NCBI RefSeq assembly: GCF_015354245.1
Contig: NZ_JADKYZ010000002.1
Location: 310,001 to 374,000 of the forward strand
Reading direction: 5' to 3'
Length of the DNA: 64,000 bases
Source of the DNA: Diaphorobacter caeni
Lineage (GTDB): Bacteria > Pseudomonadota > Gammaproteobacteria > Burkholderiales > Burkholderiaceae_C
Below are positions 7,620 to 15,505 of this stretch, one piece after another; within the stretch, counting starts at the first letter, position 1; each line of letters starts with the position of its first letter. The position numbers were made by a program, and so were the translations under genes. Under the pieces are notes generated by a model. It did no database searches. It was given only the letters and a program-made list of their open reading frames with translations, and was not told the DNA's origin.

Positions 7620-9680
7620 TCAACGCGGCGTACGTGCCCGAGGCGCGTAAGGCTTGGCGCCCGCGCCAGCCTTCACGTGCGAAGGCTTGCGATCTCCGCC
7701 GAAGGAAGGCTTGCGGCCACCGAAGCCCTCGCCATCGCGACGACCACCGCCGAAGCCACCTTCACGGCGGTCGCCACCACCAAAGCCGCCTTCGCGACGC
7801 TCACCGCCGCCGAACGAACGTTGCTGGTCGCCACGCGGCGCACCAAAGCCACCGCGCGAACCGTTGTTGTCACGGCCACCGAAGCCACCTTCGCGGCGCT
7901 CGCCGCCGAAGCCGCCTTCACGACGTTCGCCACCGAACGAGCGTTGCTCGCGGTCACCGCCGAAGGAACGCTGGTCGCGATCACCGAACGAACGCTCGCC
8001 ACCACGGTTGCCACCGAAGGAGCGCTCACCGCCACCGAACGAGCGCTGCTCGCCGCGGTCGCCACCAAAGGAGCGACGTTCACCACGGTCATCACCGCCG
8101 AAGCTGCCGAAGCCTTGCTTGCGGCCGAAACCGCCCGCATCGCGGCCACCGCCGAAACCACCGCCCGAACGGCCACCGCCGCCATGGCGCTTGTTGCCGC
8201 CGCCACCGTTGCGACCGCCACGACCGAAGTCGGACTGGGGTGCACGCTGGGTAGGCTCGAGTCCCGAAATCACTTCAGGGTTGAAGCGCTGCTTTGTGTA
8301 GGCTTCGATGTCGAAGATGCGGCGACGGTCGCGGAACTCGGCGAGCGTCACGGCCAGGCCCTGACGACCCGCGCGGCCGGTACGACCGATGCGGTGCGTG
8401 TAGTCTTCCGCCTTCATGGGCAGGCCAAAATTGAACACGTGCGTGATCGTGGGCACGTCGATGCCGCGCGCAGCCACGTCGGTGGCCACCAGAATTTGCA
8501 CCTGGCCGTTGCGCAGCGCCATCAGGCGGCGATTGCGCAGGCCCTGGCTCAGCGCGCCGTGCAGAGCCACAGCCGAGAAGCCGTCCTGCTGCAGGTCGTT
8601 GGCCAGACCATCGCATTCAATTTGCGTGCTGGCGAAAACCACGGCCTGGTTGATCGTGGTGTCGCGCAGCCAGTGATCCAGCAGCTTGCGCTTGTGCTGT
8701 GCGTTGTCGGCCCAGAACAGCATCTGCTTGATGTTGGCGTGTTGCTCCTGTGGCGAATCGATCTGGATCTTCTTCACCGAAGAGCCGTTGTCGTGCATCA
8801 CACGCATGGCCAGTTGCTGGATGCGCGGCGCGAACGTGGCGCTGAACATCATGGTCTGACGACGCTGGCTGGTGAGCTGATTCAGCTCGGCGAGGTCGTC
8901 CGAGAAGCCCAGATCGAGCATGCGGTCGGCTTCGTCGACGACCAGGAACTGCACCTTGTCGAGCTTGATCTGCATCGAGCGCTGCAGGTCGAGCAGACGA
9001 CCGGGCGTCGCCACCACCAGATCCGCGTTCTGCAGCTTGGCGATCTGCAGTTGGTAGGGCATGCCGCCAACGACGTTGGCAACGCGCAGGCCCTTGCAGT
9101 GACGCACCAGATCAATGGCGTCATGCGCCACTTGCTGGGCCAGCTCGCGGGTCGGGCACAGGATCAGGGCGCCTGGAACGGCTGCCTTGAAGTTGCGCGG
9201 GTTGGTCGGGTCCTTGCGGCGAGCGCGCTTGGGAGCGGGCTCGCCCTTGGCTGCGGCTTCGGCGCACAGCGCTTCGTATTCGGCGCGTTCACGTGCGAAA
9301 TGCTCGTCCTGTTGCTTGAGCAGCGTGTGCAGCACGGGCAGCAGGAAGGCGGCGGTCTTGCCGCTGCCGGTCTGGCTGGAGACCATCAGGTCGATGAAGC
9401 GGTCGCTTTCGCCGTCAGCTTCCATCGCCAGAGGAATGGCGCGTTGCTGCACTTGGGTAGGCTGTGTGTAGCCCAGATCCTTGACGGCCTGGACAAGCTC
9501 GCGGGCCAGTCCCAGTTCGACGAAGCCGTTGGGCGCTTCTTCCACTTCGGCTGCGGCCTCGGCAGCAGCTTCGGCTTCGATCGATGTCTCTACGAGATCG
9601 TTGGTTGTAGTGAGGTTTTCTTCGGCAAAGGAAGAGTCAGCAGGCGCGAAATCGCCCTGCGAATGCAAAGAGTCAGTCAT
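7620..9680 (-). CDS. DEAD-box ATP-dependent RNA helicase with Gly-rich C-terminal tail
   Basis: RNA helicase probably acting in ribosome assembly, RNA decay or cold adaptation. From the ATG at 9680 the 686-residue protein carries a Q motif (GYTQPTQVQQRAIP), motif I SSQTGSGKTAAF, motif Ia PTRELAQQ, motif II VVDEADRMLDLGF, motif III SATF, and in domain 2 ATDVAARGIDVP and HRIGRTGRAG. A charged insert of about 50 residues separates motif I from Ia. The last ~200 residues are low complexity with many RSFGG, EGGFGG and GGRD units, an RGG-like RNA-binding tail. This is RhlE/DeaD-like; the exact subfamily is not certain. Confidence 0.92.
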   Translation of the reverse strand: MTDSLHSQGDFAPADSSFAEENLTTTNDLVETSIEAEAAAEAAAEVEEAPNGFVELGLARELVQAVKDLGYTQPTQVQQRAIPLAMEADGESDRFIDLMVSSQTGSGKTAAFLLPVLHTLLKQQDEHFARERAEYEALCAEAAAKGEPAPKRARRKDPTNPRNFKAAVPGALILCPTRELAQQVAHDAIDLVRHCKGLRVANVVGGMPYQLQIAKLQNADLVVATPGRLLDLQRSMQIKLDKVQFLVVDEADRMLDLGFSDDLAELNQLTSQRRQTMMFSATFAPRIQQLAMRVMHDNGSSVKKIQIDSPQEQHANIKQMLFWADNAQHKRKLLDHWLRDTTINQAVVFASTQIECDGLANDLQQDGFSAVALHGALSQGLRNRRLMALRNGQVQILVATDVAARGIDVPTITHVFNFGLPMKAEDYTHRIGRTGRAGRQGLAVTLAEFRDRRRIFDIEAYTKQRFNPEVISGLEPTQRAPQSDFGRGGRNGGGGNKRHGGGGRSGGGFGGGRDAGGFGRKQGFGSFGGDDRGERRSFGGDRGEQRSFGGGERSFGGNRGGERSFGDRDQRSFGGDREQRSFGGERREGGFGGERREGGFGGRDNNGSRGGFGAPRGDQQRSFGGGERREGGFGGGDRREGGFGGGRRDGEGFGGRKPSFGGDRKPSHVKAGAGAKPYAPRARTPR

Positions 9681-10011
9681 GTGTATATGCAACCGCGGGC
9701 GCAACCTGCGGAGGCTTCAATCAAACGGTTAAAAAAACATCAACCATTCAACGAAGCCAGCGCCAGCGTGAATCGCTGGGCGGGTGGGTGTTTTTCAGTG
9801 GCAAGCTCGTTGAAAGTCCCAGTGGACCAACATTCCGAACGCCGCGAACCCGATGTGAAAGGGAGATGTGCAAAGTGCAGGAAAAGAGCCGTGGCACCAC
9901 TCGAATCGTTCGGGCCACCAAGCGCATGTTTCTTGCAAGACCGCAATTATGGCACGATCCGGGTTTTCCCGCAATCTCCTGCTCACCCACCGCCCCTGCG
10001 TTGGCAAATCG
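9681..10011. other. Intergenic region upstream of the helicase gene, no gene seen
   Basis: A 331-bp gap between the helicase start and the orn stop, both on the minus strand. It should hold the helicase promoter and perhaps a long 5' UTR, as DEAD-box helicase genes often have. No terminator for orn or clear promoter hexamers were identified by eye. Confidence 0.4.
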
Positions 10012-10590
10012 TCACAGCGACAGAAAAGTGCTCCGGTAGTGAGCGAGTTCGTCGATGGATTCGATCACGTCGGCCAGCGCCGTGTGCTTCTGCGCCTTCT
10101 TGAACGAGTTGTAGGCCGAAGGCTTCCAGCGCTTGGCGAGCTCCTTCAGGGTGCTCACGTCGAGATTGCGGTAGTGAAAGTACGCCTCGAGCTTGGGCAT
10201 GTACTTGACCAGAAAGCGGCGATCCTGACCGATGGTGTTGCCGCACATCGGCGTCGCGCTCTTGGGCACGTAGCGCTTGATGAACTCGAGCAGTTGCGCC
10301 TCGGCTTCGGCCTCCGTCACGGTGGACGCCTTGACCTTGTCGATCAGGCCGCTGCGGCCATGCGTGCCTTTGTTCCAGGCATCCATGCCGTTGAGCAGCT
10401 CATCCGACTGGTGCAACACCAGCACCGGACCTTCAATGCGCGGCTCCAGATTCGGGCCGGTGATGACGATGGCGATTTCCAGAAGGCGGTCGGTTTCGGG
10501 GTTCAGGCCCGTCATTTCGCAGTCCAGCCAGACGAGGTTCTGGTCGGATTTGGCGAGGTCGGGAATGGTCGGTGTAGCGGTGTCAGACAT
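10012..10590 (-). CDS. orn: Oligoribonuclease
   Basis: 3'-to-5' exonuclease that degrades 2-5 nt RNA and pGpG, finishing mRNA decay and c-di-GMP turnover. The 192-residue protein shows the DEDDh signature: [11 protein letters not shown] (first Asp and Glu), the central [11 protein letters not shown] (Asp), and [11 protein letters not shown] (His and last Asp). [16 protein letters not shown] is also typical of Orn. Length fits the family (about 180-200). It is divergent from the M48 peptidase gene with 66 bp between start codons, the arrangement usual in Burkholderiales. Confidence 0.95.
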   Translation of the reverse strand: MSDTATPTIPDLAKSDQNLVWLDCEMTGLNPETDRLLEIAIVITGPNLEPRIEGPVLVLHQSDELLNGMDAWNKGTHGRSGLIDKVKASTVTEAEAEAQLLEFIKRYVPKSATPMCGNTIGQDRRFLVKYMPKLEAYFHYRNLDVSTLKELAKRWKPSAYNSFKKAQKHTALADVIESIDELAHYRSTFLSL

Positions 10591-10656
10591 GGCGGAGATT
10601 GTCGCCGATCACCTACACTTGCGCTCTTCGCCCCTGAAATTTCCGCTCTGCAAAAC

Positions 10657-11961
10657 GTGTCTCCTTCCCTGCTCTGGACCTCGCTGTTCGCCGTCTTTTT
10701 GCTCGCCGGTCTGGCCCTCAGACTGTGGCTTGCCACGCGCCAGATGCGCCATGTCGCGCAGCACCGCAATCAGGTGCCTGCGGATTTCGCGGATCGCATT
10801 CCCCTCCCGGCCCACCAGCGCGCGGCGGACTACACCATCGCCAAGGGGCGGCTCGGATTCATCGAGATGACGCTCGGCGCGGCCGTGGTGCTGGGCTGGA
10901 CGCTGCTCGGCGGACTGGAAGCGCTCAATCAGGGGCTCATCGATCTGATGGGCGGCGGCATGTGGCAGCAGCTTGCCCTGCTCGCCTGTTTCGCGCTGAT
11001 CAGCGGCGCCATCGATCTGCCGCTGTCGTACTGGCAGACTTTCGTGGTCGAGCAGCGCTTCGGCTTCAACCAGATGACGCCGGGCCTCTGGTTGGCGGAC
11101 ATCGCCAAGTCAACGCTCGTCGGCGCGCTCATCGGCCTGCCGCTGGCCGCACTGATTCTCTGGCTCATGGGCGCCACCGGGCCGCTTTGGTGGCTGTGGG
11201 CATGGTGCGTGTGGATGGGCTTCAACCTGCTGCTGATGGTGGTCTATCCGCTGTTCATCGCGCCGCTGTTCAACAAGTTCCAGCCGCTCGCCGACGAGTC
11301 GCTCGCCACGCGCGTGACCGCGCTCATGCAGCGCTGCGGTTTTGCGGCCAAGGGCCTGTTCGTGATGGACGGCAGCCGTCGCAGCGCGCACGCCAACGCA
11401 TATTTCACCGGCTTCGGCGCGGGCAAGCGCGTCGTGTTCTACGACACGCTGCTCAAGCAGCTCACGCCCGAAGAGGTCGAGGCCGTGCTCGCGCATGAGC
11501 TCGGTCACTTCAAGCACAAGCACATCACGCGCCGCATCATCGGCATGTTCGCGATGAGCCTCTTCGGCTTCGCGTTGCTCGGCTGGCTGTCCACCAAGGG
11601 CTGGTTCTACACCGGCCTCGGCGTGATGCCGAACTTCAGCATGCCCGGCGTCGCCGGCTCCGCACCCAACGACGCGCTGGCGCTGCTGCTGTTCATGCTG
11701 GCCGTGCCGATCTTCAGCGTGTTTCTCTCACCTGTTTTCGCGCAGATGTCGCGCCGCCACGAGTTCGAAGCCGACGCCTTCGCCGTCGCGCAGACGCAAG
11801 GCCAGGATCTCGCATCGGCCCTGCTCAAGCTGCACGAAGACAACGCATCCACTCTCACGCCCGATCCGGTCTACGTGAAGTTCTACTATTCACATCCGCC
11901 CGCCGTCGAACGGCTGGCGCGCATTCCCCATACTCCCCACACCGCTGGAGCCGCGGCATGA
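10657..11961 (+). CDS. M48 family (Ste24-like) membrane zinc metalloprotease
   Basis: Integral-membrane zinc peptidase of the CAAX prenyl protease 1 type; in bacteria the substrates are probably membrane or periplasmic proteins. Zinc motif HELGH is in VLAHELGHFKHKHITRR, and the third ligand is in SRRHEFEADAFAV. At least six hydrophobic segments flank it, with the N-terminal SYWQTFVVEQRFGFNQ stretch of the family. I chose the GTG at 10657 (VSPSLLWTSLFAVF), which starts right before the first membrane helix and gives 434 residues. The stop overlaps the phhB start by 4 nt, so the genes are coupled. Confidence 0.86.
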   Translation: MSPSLLWTSLFAVFLLAGLALRLWLATRQMRHVAQHRNQVPADFADRIPLPAHQRAADYTIAKGRLGFIEMTLGAAVVLGWTLLGGLEALNQGLIDLMGGGMWQQLALLACFALISGAIDLPLSYWQTFVVEQRFGFNQMTPGLWLADIAKSTLVGALIGLPLAALILWLMGATGPLWWLWAWCVWMGFNLLLMVVYPLFIAPLFNKFQPLADESLATRVTALMQRCGFAAKGLFVMDGSRRSAHANAYFTGFGAGKRVVFYDTLLKQLTPEEVEAVLAHELGHFKHKHITRRIIGMFAMSLFGFALLGWLSTKGWFYTGLGVMPNFSMPGVAGSAPNDALALLLFMLAVPIFSVFLSPVFAQMSRRHEFEADAFAVAQTQGQDLASALLKLHEDNASTLTPDPVYVKFYYSHPPAVERLARIPHTPHTAGAAA

Positions 11962-12299
11962 CATCTGCATTGAAAATCAAGGACTGGTCGCAGGAAAAGC
12001 GCCGCGCGCTCAGCGCCGTCGAGCTAGTCACCCAACTCGTCGACCTGCAGGGCTGGAGCCTCAATGGCGACGGCGCGGACGTCGCCATCGAGAAGACCTT
12101 TCGCTTCAACAACTACTTCGAGACCATCGCCTTCGTGAACGCGGTGGCGCTCATCGCGCACCAGCAGGACCATCACCCGGATCTTTCGGTGCACTACAAC
12201 CGCTGCACAGTGCGCTTCAACACCCACGACGTGGGCGGTGTCTCGACCACCGATCTTGATTGCGCGGCCCGCGTGGACGCCCTGCTCGCAGCACCATGA
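11958..12299 (+). CDS. phhB: 4a-hydroxytetrahydrobiopterin dehydratase (pterin-4a-carbinolamine dehydratase)
   Basis: Dehydrates 4a-hydroxytetrahydrobiopterin during pterin recycling for aromatic amino acid hydroxylases. The 113-residue protein has the family core FRFNNYFETIAFVNAVALIA followed by the catalytic AHQQDHHPDLSVHYNRC, where HxxDHHPD is the diagnostic motif. Its ATG overlaps the end of the protease gene (ATGA) and its stop overlaps the rsgA start (ATGA), so all three are translationally linked. No phenylalanine hydroxylase gene is adjacent. Confidence 0.92.
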   Translation: MTSALKIKDWSQEKRRALSAVELVTQLVDLQGWSLNGDGADVAIEKTFRFNNYFETIAFVNAVALIAHQQDHHPDLSVHYNRCTVRFNTHDVGGVSTTDLDCAARVDALLAAP

Positions 12300-13267
12300 G
12301 CGCCCGTCCCGAACTGCAGAAGGGCCTCGTCGTCGGAAGCCATGGCCGCCACTGCGTGGTGGAGACGCCCGATGGCGAACGCCGCATCTGCCACCCGCGC
12401 GGCAAGAAGAGCCAGTCCGTCGTCGGCGACCATGTGCTGTGGCTTCCCGCCGCGCCTGGCCAGGGCGATGAGGGCACGATCGAGAAGGTCGAGAAGCGCC
12501 GCAATCTGTTCTACCGACAGGACGAGATCCGCACCAAGTCGTTCGCGGCCAATCTCGACCAGATCCTGATCCTGCTGGCCGCCGAGCCTGTGTTCTCCGA
12601 AAGCCAGCTGGTGCGCGCGCTGATCGCCGCCGAGGCCGAGCACATCACGCCGATCATCGCGCTCAACAAGAGCGATCTGGTCGAACCCTTCGCGCGCGCC
12701 TGGGAGCGGCTGTGGCCCTACCGGCACATGGGCGGCGCGGGCGACACCAGCCACCACTACCGCGTGCTGCCGATGTCGCTGACCGAATCAGGCACTGTTG
12801 ATCATCATGCGCTGCTGCCCGTTCTCGAAGGCAAGACCACGCTGGTGCTCGGCCCTTCGGGCGTCGGCAAGAGCACGCTGGTGAATCTGCTCGTGCCCGG
12901 AGCCTACGCGCAGACCGGCGAAATTTCGCAGGCGCTCAACTCCGGCAAGCACACGACGACGACGACGACGCTGTACTGGATCGATGAAGCGCGCAAGACC
13001 GCGCTGATCGACTCTCCGGGCTTTCAAGAATTCGGACTGCGTCACCTCGCCCCGACCGATCTCGCGCGCTGCATGCCCGACATCGCCGCGCATGCCGGTG
13101 ACTGCAAGTTCTACAACTGCACCCACCTGCACGAGCCCGGCTGCGACGTGCGCGCCCGCGTGCTCGACGCTGCGGACGACCAGAAGCAGATCGACACGAT
13201 CAGCGCCAACCGCTACCGCATCTACGGCGAGCTGTTCGATGAATTGAGCGCTCCGCCGAAGTACTGA
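12296..13267 (+). CDS. rsgA: Ribosome small subunit-dependent GTPase RsgA
   Basis: Circularly permuted GTPase that helps late 30S maturation by releasing RbfA and checking the decoding centre. The N-terminal OB-fold occupies roughly residues 1-75. The permuted G motifs follow in the order NKSD (124-127) then GPSGVGKST (186-194), and IDSPGFQEFGL gives the DxxG-like G3. The C-terminal zinc site is CKFYNCTHLHEPGC. The ATG at 12296 overlaps the phhB stop by 4 nt and gives the expected 323 residues. Confidence 0.94.
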   Translation: MSARPELQKGLVVGSHGRHCVVETPDGERRICHPRGKKSQSVVGDHVLWLPAAPGQGDEGTIEKVEKRRNLFYRQDEIRTKSFAANLDQILILLAAEPVFSESQLVRALIAAEAEHITPIIALNKSDLVEPFARAWERLWPYRHMGGAGDTSHHYRVLPMSLTESGTVDHHALLPVLEGKTTLVLGPSGVGKSTLVNLLVPGAYAQTGEISQALNSGKHTTTTTTLYWIDEARKTALIDSPGFQEFGLRHLAPTDLARCMPDIAAHAGDCKFYNCTHLHEPGCDVRARVLDAADDQKQIDTISANRYRIYGELFDELSAPPKY

Positions 13268-13317
13268 CGACGAAGCCTCCGCCAGCACAGCGCTCAGCGC
13301 GCGATCTCAACACGCTC

Positions 13318-15408
13318 TCAGGCCTTACCCGCGCGGTGCATGCCGCGCGCAAGGGTCAGCGTGAAACGCGTGCCGCCCATCGTGGAAGCGGACACCTTCA
13401 CATCCCCGCCATGCTGGCGCGCGATGCGCCTGGCCACCCAGAGCCCCAATCCAAAGCCGCGCGCCTGATCCGCATGATTGCCGCGCTCGTAGCGCTCGAA
13501 GATGCGCTCCACCGATTGAAGCGACATGCCCGGCCCTTCGTCACTGACCGACAGCTCAAGCCGCCCGCGCTCGTCGATGCGCGCCTGGATCAGGATGCGC
13601 CCTGCCTGCGCATACTTGATCGCGTTGTCGGCCAGATTGGACAGCGCGATGGAGACCAGCATCTGGTCGCAATGCCAGTCGCTCAGTTCCTCCGCGATGT
13701 CAAAGCCCAACTGGTGGCGCTGTGACCACTGCACGAGCTGCGCGGCGTCGGCGACGAGATCCTCGATCGGCACGCTCATCAGCTGCGGCGCGAACGCCGT
13801 GGTGTCGAGCCGGTCATTGAGCAGGCTGTTGGCCACCAGCGTGTCGAGCCGCTTGCAGGCCCGGCGGATCTGCACGGCGCGCGCGACCTGCGTCTGCAGA
13901 TCGTCACTCGGGAACGTCTGCTGCTCGGCGGCCGCGCTGTCCACCACCGCCAGCGGCGTGCGGAACTCATGGTTGATCATGTTGAAGAACTGCCGCTGCT
14001 CATTGCGCATTTCGCGCTCGTTGTGCAGGGCATGCTGCAACGCATTGCGGGTGTGCAGCAGCTCGTCGGTGCGAAGGCGCACGCGTTCTTCGAGCGTCTG
14101 CTCGGACTTTTCCAGCGACTCCACAAGCTGGCTCTGGCGCTCCATGGATTCCCCGAAGCGGTGAAACAGGCGCGCGCCCACCGCCACGGCCACCAGCAGA
14201 TTGGTCAAAAGCGATTTCAACTGCCACAGGATGCTGGTCTCGATTTCCGGCGGGGACACGTAGCCCATGTAGACCCCCACCACATACATGCCGGTCATGC
14301 CGTACAGGGTGGTCGGCAGGATCATGAGCAGCGTCTCCATCGACGGCCCATCCTTGATCAGATTGCCCCAGGCCACATAAGCGAACAGCGTGCTGATCAC
14401 CCAGGGCGCGATGATGCCGACCCAAGCCACATCCTGATAGAAGTCCAGCGGGATGCTCGGCAGACACAGCAGCGGCGCGATCCCTGCCAACAGCAGCAGC
14501 TTGTCGACCCGCTTCCAGCGCGAGTGGATCGTGAGCAGCTCTCGAAACTGCCACGCGATCGCGATGGGCAGCACCAGCGTGCCGATCTTCACGGCCGCGT
14601 CGCCCCAGTACGCGAGATCGGCCGGAAGCCACAGCTGCAGATAGCCTCGATCCGCCGCGCCATGGATCAGCGTTGTGGTGGCACCGACGGCCAGCGCCGC
14701 CAGGCTGCGCTTGCGCAGCACCAACGCGGCGCCGATGATGAGCAGCACAAGCACCAGGTTGATGCCCTGATGGACACCCGATGCCCACTCGACGGTCGAG
14801 AATTGCGTGAGCAGCAGGCTGGCCCGCCACACGCGCGCATCCAGACTTACCGGACTGGTGGTCTGCACGCGCAGGTAGAACGGCCGGTCCGGCAGCAGCG
14901 GAAACAGCAGTTGCCGCACCTGAATGCGCGACGCCATGGGCACCGTGTCACCGCTTCGGCGCTGCAGCCAATGCTGGCCGTCGAACTGGTAGAGCTGCAC
15001 CTCGTCCAGATAGCTCGGCAGAATGCTGAGCCACAGCCCGTCATCCGTGCCGGTATGCGGATCGAGCGGAATCTTTGGCGCCGCCACCTTGAGCCAATGA
15101 ACGCTGCTGCTGTAGCCCTTGTTGAGCGGCCCGCTCAATGTCGTGAAGGACGTGTTCGGCAACGCCGCGACATCATCGATGTCGAAGCGGCCCTCCTCGT
15201 CGATGAACAGTTGCGCCTGCGTTTGGCCGCCGATCTGCACACCCCTGTCAGGCTGCGACAGCAAGGCGGGACTCAGGATCACCAACGCGATCGTGGTGAT
15301 CGACAGCAGCAGCCATGCGGGCAGCATCGCACGGCGCAGCCAGTCTGTGGCGGGGACGAGGGAGCGCCTCACCGATGCCGAAGTGGATGAAGCTGTCATT
15401 GCAGGCAT
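13318..15408 (-). CDS. 7TMR-DISM sensor histidine kinase
   Basis: Membrane sensor kinase of 696 residues. A signal-anchor near residues 28-48 is followed by a periplasmic 7TMR-DISMED2-like sensor domain (to about residue 200) with the SVHWLKVAAP pattern, then seven membrane segments to about 430, a short coiled coil, and a HisKA domain with the phospho-acceptor His in NMINHEFRTPL. The HATPase domain shows N box NLADNAIKYA, G1 DEGPGM and G2 GFGLGLW. It is encoded after a surface protein and a response regulator on the same strand, so these may form one pathway. An alternative ATG lies at 15399. Confidence 0.88.
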   Translation of the reverse strand: MPAMTASSTSASVRRSLVPATDWLRRAMLPAWLLLSITTIALVILSPALLSQPDRGVQIGGQTQAQLFIDEEGRFDIDDVAALPNTSFTTLSGPLNKGYSSSVHWLKVAAPKIPLDPHTGTDDGLWLSILPSYLDEVQLYQFDGQHWLQRRSGDTVPMASRIQVRQLLFPLLPDRPFYLRVQTTSPVSLDARVWRASLLLTQFSTVEWASGVHQGINLVLVLLIIGAALVLRKRSLAALAVGATTTLIHGAADRGYLQLWLPADLAYWGDAAVKIGTLVLPIAIAWQFRELLTIHSRWKRVDKLLLLAGIAPLLCLPSIPLDFYQDVAWVGIIAPWVISTLFAYVAWGNLIKDGPSMETLLMILPTTLYGMTGMYVVGVYMGYVSPPEIETSILWQLKSLLTNLLVAVAVGARLFHRFGESMERQSQLVESLEKSEQTLEERVRLRTDELLHTRNALQHALHNEREMRNEQRQFFNMINHEFRTPLAVVDSAAAEQQTFPSDDLQTQVARAVQIRRACKRLDTLVANSLLNDRLDTTAFAPQLMSVPIEDLVADAAQLVQWSQRHQLGFDIAEELSDWHCDQMLVSIALSNLADNAIKYAQAGRILIQARIDERGRLELSVSDEGPGMSLQSVERIFERYERGNHADQARGFGLGLWVARRIARQHGGDVKVSASTMGGTRFTLTLARGMHRAGKA

Positions 15409-15505
15409 TCCAAAGAAGAGATGGACAGGGCTGGAGCCGCCGAAGGTGACACGGCGCGCATCACCATCGATCCAGCCCTGGGCGACTCAGCGCGACGCTG
15501 TCCGC

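Noticed and set aside
7677-10103. 808-codon open frame on the plus strand opposite the helicase gene
   Set aside because: Thr/Ala-rich mirror of the Gly-rich helicase tail and motor; the minus-strand gene has all DEAD-box motifs.
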